Of a stretch of 51,383 bases of DNA, positions 43,411-51,014 are shown piece after piece. Position 1 is the first letter of the stretch, and each line of letters opens with the position of its first letter. The notes under the pieces were generated by a model. The model was given only the letters and a program-made list of their open reading frames with translations. It had not been told where the DNA came from and ran no database searches. Made by a program: the position numbers and the translations under genes. The DNA lies in NCBI RefSeq assembly GCF_024294785.1, contig NZ_JANCLT010000010.1:106631-158013 (forward strand). Direction: 5' to 3'. The stretch comes from Ectobacillus ponti (GTDB lineage: Bacteria > Bacillota > Bacilli > Bacillales > Bacillaceae_G).

Positions 43411-44199
43411 TGTTACCTCACGGCTGTTAACAGGCTGTACAGGGCGATGATTGTCCGGGAATAAGCTTTTGAATTGCTTGATTTGCTCTTCAGATATCTC
43501 TACCGGCTGCTCCAGTACAGTCCACTTTACACCTTCACTGCAAGGAGGCGTTGTCAGGGAGCCATTATATCGGAACGTAGCACGGTTTTTTGGCAATAAT
43601 GCCTCCAGGTCAACCGGTGCGTTCAAAGCGACATCCGCTGTCGTTTTCTCCTTTGGCATTGCTGCCCATAGTGCCGCCAGCTGTTCATTTTTTTGACCAG
43701 CCTTCAGCAGGATGCCAAGCACGGCCAGCTTGTTGTCAGCGGACTTATGTACAAGGTGCAGCTCCATATCGTAGCCCTTGCCGTTCAACTCATGCTCGCT
43801 CGGTGTGTGAAAGTGGAATTGTGCCAGCTTATATTCCACCCCGTCCACTGTCAGGACATTCGTGCCCGCCTTTGCATTTGCTTGAACCGTATGGCCGTTA
43901 TTGGCAATGGAGAACACGGTCGGCGCATACCGGACCTGCAACTCCCCGTTCTCCACACTTTTCGCCTTTGCGGATTCCAGATTGATGGGAGATTGCTCCT
44001 TGCCGTTGGCGCAAGCGGCATTGGCCGCGTCCAGGTCGCCCCAATGCTCCGGTCCTGTTTCTCCTTCATAGGACCAAGCCTTTGCCGCCGTCTTCGCCTC
44101 TGTCTTCACTGCTTTTACTTCTTCCTTTGCCGCTGAGCAAGCTGCTAGGGAAATACTCATCAGCACCGCTGCACCGGACATCATTACTTTGTTTTTCAA
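43402..44199 (-). CDS. cah: Alpha-carbonic anhydrase, lipoprotein
   Basis: Zinc enzyme converting CO2 to bicarbonate outside the membrane. It has 265 residues with signal peptide and lipobox SLAAC (Cys21). The alpha-class fold is shown by KEQSPINLES, zinc His residues in FHFHTPSEH (two) and ELHLVHKS (third), and NGSLTTPPCSEGVKWTVLE near the C-terminus. A Lys/Ala-rich linker (residues 24-40) separates the lipid anchor from the catalytic domain. The start is TTG, 8 nt after AGAGG. Monocistronic. Confidence 0.95.
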   Translation of the reverse strand: MKNKVMMSGAAVLMSISLAACSAAKEEVKAVKTEAKTAAKAWSYEGETGPEHWGDLDAANAACANGKEQSPINLESAKAKSVENGELQVRYAPTVFSIANNGHTVQANAKAGTNVLTVDGVEYKLAQFHFHTPSEHELNGKGYDMELHLVHKSADNKLAVLGILLKAGQKNEQLAALWAAMPKEKTTADVALNAPVDLEALLPKNRATFRYNGSLTTPPCSEGVKWTVLEQPVEISEEQIKQFKSLFPDNHRPVQPVNSREVTKH

Positions 44200-44555
44200 A
44201 TGTTGTTCCTCTCGTTTCTCTCGTTTTATTATGTATTAATATCCCGTTTTTACGATTATAATATAGCCCAGAGTTTCCGCACCTGTAATTCTTAATATTA
44301 TCTATTTAAAAAAATAAATGTAATTGCAAATCCTGCAGGGCAGCAACAGTCTTCATCACATAACATATCCAGGACATCCGTACCATAACCCCCTGCACAA
44401 AAAGAAGCCACGTACCCTTCTCCTCTTCCCGTCCAACTGCTGTAACAACATCAAAGCGCCTGCACTGATTACATAGAGTCTCAGTACGTCGAAGGGAATG
44501 CATCAGCCCTTTGTCCCCGCCGAATTCTGCATGTCGGGTTTCCTGTCCTTTTATA
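44200..44555. other. Non-coding gap between cah and the feo locus
   Basis: About 355 bp. A 65-codon minus-strand frame at 44306-44503 has a poor ribosome site and atypical composition, and was rejected. A TATAAT box upstream of cah lacks a clear -35. No strong hairpin or repeat was seen. Confidence 0.5.
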
Positions 44556-44582
44556 GAAAAAAGCAGGCTCTATGCCTGCTTC
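44556..44582 (-). terminator. Terminator of the feo operon
   Basis: AAGCAGGC-(5 nt)-GCCTGCTT followed by TTTTTC on the minus strand. It contains the stop codon of the Cys-rich gene. Confidence 0.85.
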
Positions 44583-44737
44583 GTCTGCTTTGCTTCAACT
44601 ACATTGCATGTGCTGCCCGCACAAGCTTTGTTCAGTGCACAAGCGGCGCACTTTCCCTGCTTGCTTCGCTGTACAAATTTCCACACACTGTATGCCGCAT
44701 ATCCAAAAATCAATGCTCCCAATACAATGTTCATCAT
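44570..44737 (-). CDS. FeoB-associated Cys-rich membrane protein
   Basis: A 55-residue protein with one N-terminal membrane segment (MMNIVLGALIFGYAAYSVW) and a basic stop (KFVQRSKQGK), then four Cys in CAAC..CAGSTC (about residues 34-48). This is the FeoB-associated Cys-rich (FeoC-like) family found next to feoB. It may bind iron or an Fe-S centre on the cytoplasmic side. The ATG follows GGAAGGG; a second ATG is adjacent. It begins 16 nt after the feoB stop in the same operon. Confidence 0.88.
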   Translation of the reverse strand: MMNIVLGALIFGYAAYSVWKFVQRSKQGKCAACALNKACAGSTCNVVEAKQTKQA

Positions 44738-44753
44738 GTAAAGCCCTTCCTTC

Positions 44754-46757
44754 TTATTGGAATCCCAGCAGCTTGCCGCCTTCATATACGATCAGACTCA
44801 GACCATAAGCCAGCACAAGCGCGTAGCCCATGGAAAATGCAGTCCATTTCTTAGAGTTTGTTTCCTTCTGAATCACCGCAACTGTTGCGAGACATGGAAT
44901 ATACAACAGAACAAATACAAGGAAGCTGTAAGCGCTGAGCGGTGTAAAGAACTCGTTCATAGATGCCTGCAGCGCCGCAATGTCCGGCGTCTTGTATATA
45001 ATCGTCATCGTTGATACAACAACTTCCTTTGCGAGGAAGCCGGTGATCAGTGCGGCGCCCGCCTGCCAGGTGGCAAAGCCAATCGGGGCAAATAATGGCG
45101 CCAGCACCCCGCCGATCATCGCCAGGTAGCTATGGTCCATATCCACATTCAGCCCGCCCGGCCCCGCATAGGACAGGAGCCAAATAATCACGGATCCGCC
45201 AAAGATGAAGGTTCCTGCTTTTTTTACAAAGCCTTTTCCTTTATCCCAGGTGCTCCGCAGCAGCGACTTCCACTGCGGCACACGATACGGCGGCAATTCG
45301 ATTAAAAAGTACGTAGACTCGTTCTTTAACAGTGTCGAAGAGAACACCTTCGCCAGCACAAGTGCCGATACGATGCCCAGCACGTACAGAGACAATACAA
45401 CAAGTGCCTGGTGCTTCGGGAAGAAGGCTGCCACGAACAAGCTGTATACGCTGAGGCGGGCAGAGCACGACATAAGCGGCGTCAGCAAAATCGTCAGCAG
45501 ACGCTCCTTCGGCTGCTCAATGGTGCGGGCCGCCATGACCCCCGGCACGTTACATCCCAGGCCGATAATCATCGGGATGAACGCTTTTCCATTCAGGCCA
45601 ATCTTCTCCATCAGCCGGTCCATGACCGTGGCCACCCGTGCCATATAGCCGGAGTCCTCAAGCAAGGAAATGAAGAAGAACAGAATGAAAATTTGCGGTA
45701 CGAATACCAGAACTCCGCCCACACCGGCAATGATGCCGTTGAGCACCACCGCTTCAATAAATGGGCTTGCCCCGCCCTTATGCAGCAGAAGCTTCGCCCA
45801 ATCTGTCAGAGTGCCGGCCATGAATCCGTCCAGCTGATCGGAAATGGGAGTGCCCAGCCAATCAAAGGTAACCTTAAACAACAGGAACATCATAAGCAGG
45901 AAAATCGGAATTCCGAACACCTTGTGCGTTGCCACGCGGTCAATGCGCTCCGTAAGCGAAGCCGCTTCCTCACGGCTTCTCGTCACCGCTTCCTTTGTAA
46001 CCCCTTGAATAAACTGTGTCCGCTTCTTATAGATATGCTGCTTCATCGTCTTGGCGCTCCCTTGCGCCTGCACAGCCTCCAAAGCCGCGGATGCGATGCG
46101 CTCTGCTGTTTCCCTGCCGATGCAGCCGGCTACTTCCTCCATTACCGGCTCGTTGCCCTCCAGATACTGCAGCGCATGCCAACGCTTTGTCCCAGGCAGC
46201 GTATCCGGCAAAAGCTGTACAATTTCATGAACAGCCCTCTCAATGGGCTCGCCGTAGTAAATCATAAGAGGTTCGCCGTCCGGGATGCTGGACAGCTCCT
46301 GCAGCAGTGCCTCACAGCCGGTGCCCTTGCGCGCCACAATGGAATGGACAGGCACACCCAACGCCCTGCCAAGCTTCGCAGTGTCCATATTCGCACCGCG
46401 CGCGGCGGCCACATCCACCATATTCAAGCCAATGAGAACCGGCTTGCCGAACTCTAATAATTGTATTGTCAAATGTAAGTTCCGCTCCAGCTGGGAAGCG
46501 TCTACAATATTTAAAATAGCCGAGAAGGATTCATGAAGCAGAAAGTCCGTCGCCACGCGCTCATCACGTGAAAGCGGATGCAAGGAATAGACTCCGGGCA
46601 GATCAATGAGAACTCCTCTATTCTGCTTCAGCGTTCCGACCTTCTTTTCAACCGTCACACCGCTCCAGTTGCCGACATACTCATACGAGCCTGTCAAAGC
46701 ATTGAACAGCGACGTTTTTCCCGTGTTCGGATTGCCGAACAGTCCAATGTGCTGCAT
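44754..46757 (-). CDS. feoB: Ferrous iron transporter FeoB
   Basis: Inner-membrane Fe(II) importer of 667 residues. The N-terminal G domain has G1 GNPNTGKT (residues 8-15), G2 Thr in SGVTVEKK, G3 DLPG and G4 NMVD; a helical spacer follows, then the membrane domain with two gate motifs (VPQIFILFFFISLLEDSGYMARV; FLAKEVVVSTM). The start MQHIGLFGNPN follows GGAGGAATAAGC; upstream codons lie in feoA. The feoA stop is two bases before the ATG, so translation is coupled. Controlled by the tandem Fur-box promoters upstream of feoA. Confidence 0.97.
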   Translation of the reverse strand: MQHIGLFGNPNTGKTSLFNALTGSYEYVGNWSGVTVEKKVGTLKQNRGVLIDLPGVYSLHPLSRDERVATDFLLHESFSAILNIVDASQLERNLHLTIQLLEFGKPVLIGLNMVDVAAARGANMDTAKLGRALGVPVHSIVARKGTGCEALLQELSSIPDGEPLMIYYGEPIERAVHEIVQLLPDTLPGTKRWHALQYLEGNEPVMEEVAGCIGRETAERIASAALEAVQAQGSAKTMKQHIYKKRTQFIQGVTKEAVTRSREEAASLTERIDRVATHKVFGIPIFLLMMFLLFKVTFDWLGTPISDQLDGFMAGTLTDWAKLLLHKGGASPFIEAVVLNGIIAGVGGVLVFVPQIFILFFFISLLEDSGYMARVATVMDRLMEKIGLNGKAFIPMIIGLGCNVPGVMAARTIEQPKERLLTILLTPLMSCSARLSVYSLFVAAFFPKHQALVVLSLYVLGIVSALVLAKVFSSTLLKNESTYFLIELPPYRVPQWKSLLRSTWDKGKGFVKKAGTFIFGGSVIIWLLSYAGPGGLNVDMDHSYLAMIGGVLAPLFAPIGFATWQAGAALITGFLAKEVVVSTMTIIYKTPDIAALQASMNEFFTPLSAYSFLVFVLLYIPCLATVAVIQKETNSKKWTAFSMGYALVLAYGLSLIVYEGGKLLGFQ

Positions 46758-46759
46758 GC

Positions 46760-46990
46760 TTATTCCTCCGTATATACTTTGATGCAGCTTGCGTCGTTGC
46801 GCCGCAGGCTGATGCACTGGCCGCACACTTCAATCATGCATGGCCCCTGAAAAGGCAGCAGCCCCTTGATGCACACCGTTGTCCCTTCGTCCACACCCAA
46901 ATCCAGCAGCCGCCGCTGAATGGAAGGACTTACATGTGACAAGTCCATGATCCTTGCTTGCTTCCCCTTTTGCAGTTCTGTCAGCACCAT
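46760..46990 (-). CDS. feoA: FeoA protein
   Basis: A 76-residue SH3-like cytosolic protein that supports FeoB. The typical QRRLLDLGVDEGTTVCIKGL (about residues 25-44) and a C-terminal beta segment CGQCISLRRNDASCIKV are present. The ATG follows a strong GAGGGGGGAG site. First gene of feoAB; two Fur-type operators lie 20-150 nt upstream. Confidence 0.95.
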   Translation of the reverse strand: MVLTELQKGKQARIMDLSHVSPSIQRRLLDLGVDEGTTVCIKGLLPFQGPCMIEVCGQCISLRRNDASCIKVYTEE

Positions 46991-47009
46991 GCTGCTCCCC
47001 CCTCAAGAA

Positions 47010-47066
47010 TGATAACCATTATCATTTTATATCGTTATTATACATGGGAATTCATCATAACAACAA
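47010..47066 (-). promoter_or_regulatory. feoA proximal promoter with Fur box
   Basis: On the minus strand TTGTTG (47061-47066), 18 nt, TATAAT (47037-47042). Downstream of the -10 is the Fur box TGATAACCATTATCA (47010-47024), a 7-1-7 match with one mismatch between arms. Confidence 0.8.
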
Positions 47067-47124
47067 TCTTAAATATGACAATCCCTAAAACAATTTCTTC
47101 CTTCACAGGCATTCTCGTTAATAA

Positions 47125-47180
47125 TGAGAACCATTATCACTTTATAACGCCATTATACAGGTGATGTTCCATAACAACAA
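47125..47180 (-). promoter_or_regulatory. feoA distal promoter with Fur box
   Basis: TTGTTG (47175-47180), 17 nt, TATAAT (47152-47157), and Fur box TGAGAACCATTATCA (47125-47139). Same arrangement as the proximal copy, 115 bp upstream. Confidence 0.78.
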
Positions 47181-47359
47181 TACATATATATCACATGGAC
47201 TGAAATATTTTTTAGTTCCAAAACTCCGCATGAATTCCTGTATATGACAATAGCCTCACGATAATCTCCATGATAATATAGAGATATAAGAATCAACTTC
47301 TGCTTATATGCGAAATTCCTTCTTTCCCCATTTGCCAAGAATTAAAGGAGGAGCGTTTT

Positions 47360-47560
47360 ATGCAGATGCTGCAAGTATGGAAATGGCTTGAATTGATAGG
47401 CTGGCTGACACATATTGCCCTGTTTTCCTGGTATGAAAAGATGCAGGCGGAAATTCCGGACTCCTTTTATTATCTAATCGGAATTTTTATGGTCAGCATT
47501 CTCGTGCGGACACGCGTGGAGCGTTCCGAGCGCAAGAGAGCCGCAAAATATTGGCATTAA
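47360..47560 (+). CDS. Small membrane protein, unknown
   Basis: A 66-residue protein with two hydrophobic segments (about residues 8-24 and 37-50) and a strongly basic tail (RTRVERSERKRAAK). The ATG follows AAAGGAGG at 8 nt, and a good terminator directly follows the stop, supporting it as a real single gene. Family not recognised. Divergent from feoA, so it might respond to the same operators, but no plus-strand promoter was identified. Confidence 0.75.
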   Translation: MQMLQVWKWLELIGWLTHIALFSWYEKMQAEIPDSFYYLIGIFMVSILVRTRVERSERKRAAKYWH

Positions 47561-47590
47561 TACGGGATGCGGATGCATCCTGTTTTTTTA
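47561..47590 (+). terminator. Terminator of the 66-aa membrane protein gene
   Basis: CGGGATGC-GGAT-GCATCCTG (one G-U pair) followed by seven T residues. Confidence 0.88.
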
Positions 47591-47799
47591 TGGCAACAGC
47601 TGCTGCGGACATGTCCGCAGCAGCTTGCTTGGGACTGGCCGGGTGCTGCCGACCAGATGGGATAACTTCCTTGTCCATATTTGCAGCATGCGCCGCAGGA
47701 CGCTTTCGTTCTCCTGCCGCGCGGCCCGTTGCAATGCCGGCCCCGGCTCCCCGAATAACACAAATCCTTCCAAAAGGCCCAGGCGCTCCGCCTTTTTGT
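47591..47799. other. GC-rich gap with a perfect 28-bp palindrome
   Basis: A 209-bp stretch richer in G/C than its surroundings. It holds a perfect palindrome at 47598-47625 (AGCTGCTGCGGACA and its complement, no loop) and a GGCG-CTC-CGCC-T5 terminator-like hairpin on the plus strand near 47782-47798. Several frames are open but none has a ribosome site or recognisable protein; a degenerate gene is possible. Confidence 0.5.
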
Positions 47800-48699
47800 T
47801 TAAGCCGCTGCTGTTCCCTCGGCTTTTCCCTTCCGCTTTTTAAAATTCGACAGGTATACGCCGCTGAAAATGAGGACAAGCCCGGCTGCCATGTAGTAGG
47901 TCACTTGTTCTCCCAGCAGAAGATGGCCCCACAGCATCGCTGACAGCGGCACCAGATAGGTCACAAAAGAAGCGAATTCGGCACTGCCCCGCTTCACCAT
48001 ATAATAAAACAAGAGATAGGCTGCACCCGAACCAAGCACACCCAATCCGCCGAGCGACAGAAAGGTGTCATGGGAAACCGGCGCACGGAAGCCCTCCTTG
48101 CTCCCGAACAGCATGATCGGCAGCGCCAGCACACTGGCGGCCAGCAAAGTGGACGCCGACAAAACAAGCACAGACAAGTGCCCGAGAAAACGCCTTGATA
48201 ATTGGGTGCCGAGCGCATAGCAGAACGTGGCTGCCAGCACCATCAGCATCCCGTTCCAGCTCCCCGCTGCCAGCTCCCGGACATCAAATTGCAGCAGCAC
48301 CAAAATGCCTGAGAACCCCAGTATGATGCCCACCCACTGCATGCCTTTGACACGGGAGGCAAACAGCAGCATCCCGATGAAGAGCGTGGAAATGGGTGTC
48401 ATGGCATTGATGACTGATGCCAGGCTGCTGGAAATGCTCATCTCGCCGATGGCGATAAAGCCAAACGGCAGCACATTATTGATGAGTCCAACCATAACAA
48501 TCCAAAACAGCGGCAGCTCCCGCCAATTCACCTTCTCCCGGGTGACTGCCAGAACAAGCACCAAAAACAGCGCCCCGAACAGACAGCGCCAAAATACAAC
48601 TCCCCACGGTCCGAGAGCGGGTGTCAATACTTTAATAAATAAGAAGGATGTCCCCCAAATGATGCTTAATGTAAGCAACGCAGTGTACAGCTTTCCCAA
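47800..48699 (-). CDS. EamA/DMT family transporter
   Basis: A 299-residue membrane protein of the drug/metabolite transporter superfamily with two EamA repeats, about ten hydrophobic segments. Repeat 1 starts LLTLSIIWGTSFLFIKVLTP and ends with AVTREKVNWRELP; repeat 2 begins near GSWNGMLMVLAATFCYALGTQL and has the HLLLGEQVTYYMAAGLVLIFSGVYL ending (quoted by position, about 258-283). Substrate unknown. The TTG start is selected because GGAGGAGGGG lies 5-10 nt upstream; the frame is open further upstream, but across that site. Confidence 0.88.
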   Translation of the reverse strand: MGKLYTALLTLSIIWGTSFLFIKVLTPALGPWGVVFWRCLFGALFLVLVLAVTREKVNWRELPLFWIVMVGLINNVLPFGFIAIGEMSISSSLASVINAMTPISTLFIGMLLFASRVKGMQWVGIILGFSGILVLLQFDVRELAAGSWNGMLMVLAATFCYALGTQLSRRFLGHLSVLVLSASTLLAASVLALPIMLFGSKEGFRAPVSHDTFLSLGGLGVLGSGAAYLLFYYMVKRGSAEFASFVTYLVPLSAMLWGHLLLGEQVTYYMAAGLVLIFSGVYLSNFKKRKGKAEGTAAA

Positions 48700-48846
48700 A
48701 TCTTCCCCTCCTCCATGCGATAGCGATAGATCCCGTCTCTCCACAATATCATAGAAATTGCTTCTTCATACATGAATTTGCTCCCATCTTCTCATACTAC
48801 TAAAAACGGGCGCGATGTTTATAAAGCAGAAAGGAAGGTTAAGATA

Positions 48847-48918
48847 ATGTTTAAAAAATTAAAAGAAAAGCTGAAAATGTACTGGAATGACCTGCTGCGC
48901 AAGCGCCAGGTTGCGTGA
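48847..48918 (+). CDS. Possible 23-residue cationic amphipathic peptide
   Basis: ATG after GGAAGG (8 nt spacing) opens a 23-codon frame: MFKKLKEKLKMYWNDLLRKR then QVA. The chain would form an amphipathic helix with Lys/Arg on one face and Leu/Met/Trp on the other. Not a family I recognise. No clear promoter or terminator of its own; it lies 108 nt before rpoY. Could be a leader peptide or a small membrane-active protein, or chance. Confidence 0.45.
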   Translation: MFKKLKEKLKMYWNDLLRKRQVA

Positions 48919-48975
48919 CTCCCAGCTTTTGTGCACGGTTTTCCAAAAAAACATGAAAATCGGACATGTTTCCTT

Positions 48976-48981
48976 TATAAT
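48976..48981 (+). promoter_or_regulatory. Probable -10 box of the rpoY-rnjA promoter
   Basis: Consensus TATAAT; the hexamer 17 nt upstream (TGAAAA) is a weak -35. The rpoY start lies 46 nt downstream. Confidence 0.45.
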
Positions 48982-49026
48982 AAGTAAAAGACGGCCTAAA
49001 TACAGAAACAAGGAGAGGTTTTAACA

Positions 49027-49239
49027 ATGATTTTTAAAGTATTTTATCAACAGCTTGCGTCAGAAGTGCCTGTGCGCGAGAAAACACAGGTGCTGTACGT
49101 GGAAGCGGAATCCGAGCGGCAAGTACGCACCAAGCTGGCGCCTTACAAATATAACATCGAACTTGTGCAGGCATTGAGCGAAGCGCACCTGGCGTACGAG
49201 CAGCAAAGCCCGCAGTTCAAGATAATGGAGAATGTCTAA
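49027..49239 (+). CDS. rpoY: RNA polymerase epsilon subunit RpoY
   Basis: A 70-residue small subunit of Firmicutes RNA polymerase (YkzG family). It opens [20 protein letters not shown] and has [21 protein letters not shown] (about residues 23-43, by position), typical of RpoY. The ATG follows AAGGAGAGG. Its TAA overlaps the rnjA ATG (TAATG), so the two are coupled, as in other Bacillaceae. Confidence 0.96.
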   Translation: MIFKVFYQQLASEVPVREKTQVLYVEAESERQVRTKLAPYKYNIELVQALSEAHLAYEQQSPQFKIMENV

Positions 49240-50906
49240 TGAAATTTTTGAAAAATGACCAAACAGCAGTCTTTGCACTGGGCGGACTAGGGGAAATCGG
49301 CAAGAATACATACGCGGTACAGTTTCAGGATGAGATCGTAATTATTGATGCCGGCATTAAGTTTCCGGAGGACGAGCTTCTCGGCATCGATTATGTGATT
49401 CCGGACTACACATACCTCGTTCGCAACGAAGATAAAATCAAGGGCCTGATCATTACGCACGGCCATGAAGACCATATCGGCGGCATTCCGTACCTGCTGC
49501 GCCAGGTGAACATTCCAGTATACGGCGGAAAGCTGGCTCTCGGCCTGATTAAAAATAAGCTGGAGGAGCACGGCTTGCTTCGGAAAGCAAAGCTGATTGA
49601 GATTAAGGAAGATGATGTCCTACAGTTTAAGAAGCTGTCTGTTTCCTTCTTCCGCACAACGCACAGCATTCCGGATTCCTATGGTGTGGTCGTGAAAACG
49701 CCGCAGGGACAAGTTGTGCACACAGGAGATTTTAAATTCGACTTCACGCCGGTTGGCGAGCCTGCCAACCTGACTAAGATGGCGGAAATCGGAAAAGAGG
49801 GCGTGATTTGCCTCCTCTCTGACAGTACAAATGCAGAAGTGCCGCATTTCACCATGTCTGAACGCCGCGTCGGCGACAGCATCCATGAAATTTTCCGCAA
49901 GGTGGACGGACGCATCATTTTCGCAACATTTGCCTCCAATATTCACCGTCTGCAGCAGGTTGTTGAAGCTGCGATGGCAACCGGGCGCAAGGTTGCCGTG
50001 TTTGGGCGCAGCATGGAGGCAGCCGTTGAAATCGGCTTGAACCTTGGCTATGTCCGCGGACCAAAGGAACTGTTTGTGGAACCGTCCCAAATCAACCGCA
50101 TCCCGGCCAATCAGATGGTCATTCTTTGTACGGGCAGCCAAGGTGAACCGATGGCGGCATTGTCACGCATCGCGAACGGGACACACAGACAAATTCAAAT
50201 CATCCCTGGCGATACAGTTGTCTTCTCTTCTTCACCAATTCCCGGCAACACAGTAAGCGTCAGCCGGACAATCAACATGCTGTACCGCGCCGGTGCGGAA
50301 GTCATCCATGGACCGCTGACAGATATCCATACAAGCGGACACGGGGGCCAGCAGGAGCAAAAGCTCATGATTCGCCTTATGAAGCCAAAATACTTCATGC
50401 CGATTCACGGCGAGTACCGGATGCAGCGCATGCATGCCAAATTGGCAATGGAGTGCGGCGTGCCGGAAGAAAACTGCTTTATCTTAGACAATGGCGATGT
50501 GCTGGCCATCAATGATGAAGAAGCCGCTGTAGCAGGAAAGGTTCCATCCGGTTCTGTCTATATTGACGGCAATGGCGTCGGCGACATCGGCAATATCGTG
50601 CTGCGCGACCGCCGCATCCTGTCTGAAGAGGGCTTGGTGATCGTTGTCGTAAGCATTGACATGAAGGAATTCAAAATTGCTGCCGGACCGGACATCATTT
50701 CCCGCGGCTTCGTGTATATGCGTGAAAGCAGCGATCTGATCAACGATGCGCAAACGCTCATTGCCACGCACCTCAGCAAGGTCATGGAACGCCGGACTAC
50801 GCAATGGTCTGAAATCAAGAATGAGATTACCGATACGTTGGCTCCGTTCTTGTACGAGAAGACAAAGCGCAAGCCAATGATTCTCCCGATTATTATGGAA
50901 GTATGA
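49239..50906 (+). CDS. rnjA: Ribonuclease J1
   Basis: Metallo-beta-lactamase/beta-CASP 5'-3' exo- and endoribonuclease, central to RNA turnover. It has 555 residues. The zinc motif HGHEDHIGG carries His74, His76, Asp78 and His79; later [11 protein letters not shown] and the beta-CASP motifs ([49 protein letters not shown]) are intact. The C-terminal domain is complete ([20 protein letters not shown]). Overlaps rpoY by one base; its GGAG site is inside rpoY. SR1P, encoded in this window, is reported to promote the GapA-RNase J1 interaction in B. subtilis. Confidence 0.98.
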   Translation: MKFLKNDQTAVFALGGLGEIGKNTYAVQFQDEIVIIDAGIKFPEDELLGIDYVIPDYTYLVRNEDKIKGLIITHGHEDHIGGIPYLLRQVNIPVYGGKLALGLIKNKLEEHGLLRKAKLIEIKEDDVLQFKKLSVSFFRTTHSIPDSYGVVVKTPQGQVVHTGDFKFDFTPVGEPANLTKMAEIGKEGVICLLSDSTNAEVPHFTMSERRVGDSIHEIFRKVDGRIIFATFASNIHRLQQVVEAAMATGRKVAVFGRSMEAAVEIGLNLGYVRGPKELFVEPSQINRIPANQMVILCTGSQGEPMAALSRIANGTHRQIQIIPGDTVVFSSSPIPGNTVSVSRTINMLYRAGAEVIHGPLTDIHTSGHGGQQEQKLMIRLMKPKYFMPIHGEYRMQRMHAKLAMECGVPEENCFILDNGDVLAINDEEAAVAGKVPSGSVYIDGNGVGDIGNIVLRDRRILSEEGLVIVVVSIDMKEFKIAAGPDIISRGFVYMRESSDLINDAQTLIATHLSKVMERRTTQWSEIKNEITDTLAPFLYEKTKRKPMILPIIMEV

Positions 50907-50936
50907 GAAAGAGAGGCTGAGCCTCTCTTTTCTGTA
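50907..50936 (+). terminator. Terminator of rpoY-rnjA
   Basis: AAAGAGAGGC-TGA-GCCTCTCTTT followed by TCTGT; a 10-bp stem directly after the rnjA stop. Confidence 0.85.
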
Positions 50937-50961
50937 TGCCATAGAAAAAAGGCTCCAAAAT

Positions 50962-51010
50962 GAACTGCACCCCGATTGTTAGACACCACTAACAATTGGA
51001 GGTGCAGTTT
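50962..51010 (+). promoter_or_regulatory. Hairpin covering the transposase ribosome site
   Basis: AACTGCACC with GGTGCAGTT, then GATTGTTAG with CTAACAATT, forms a two-part stem about 18 bp long with an ACACCA loop. GGAGG, the ribosome site of orfA, is in the right arm. Confidence 0.6.
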
Positions 51011-51014
51011 TTCT

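Noticed and set aside
44306-44503. 65-codon minus-strand frame between cah and feo genes
   Set aside because: AGGG is only about 3 nt from the ATG, composition is unlike neighbours, and there is no terminator or family match.
47493-47879. 128-codon minus-strand frame overlapping the end of the EamA gene
   Set aside because: It overlaps two supported genes in another frame and has no ribosome site; the Ala/Arg-rich translation is typical of a GC-rich shadow.
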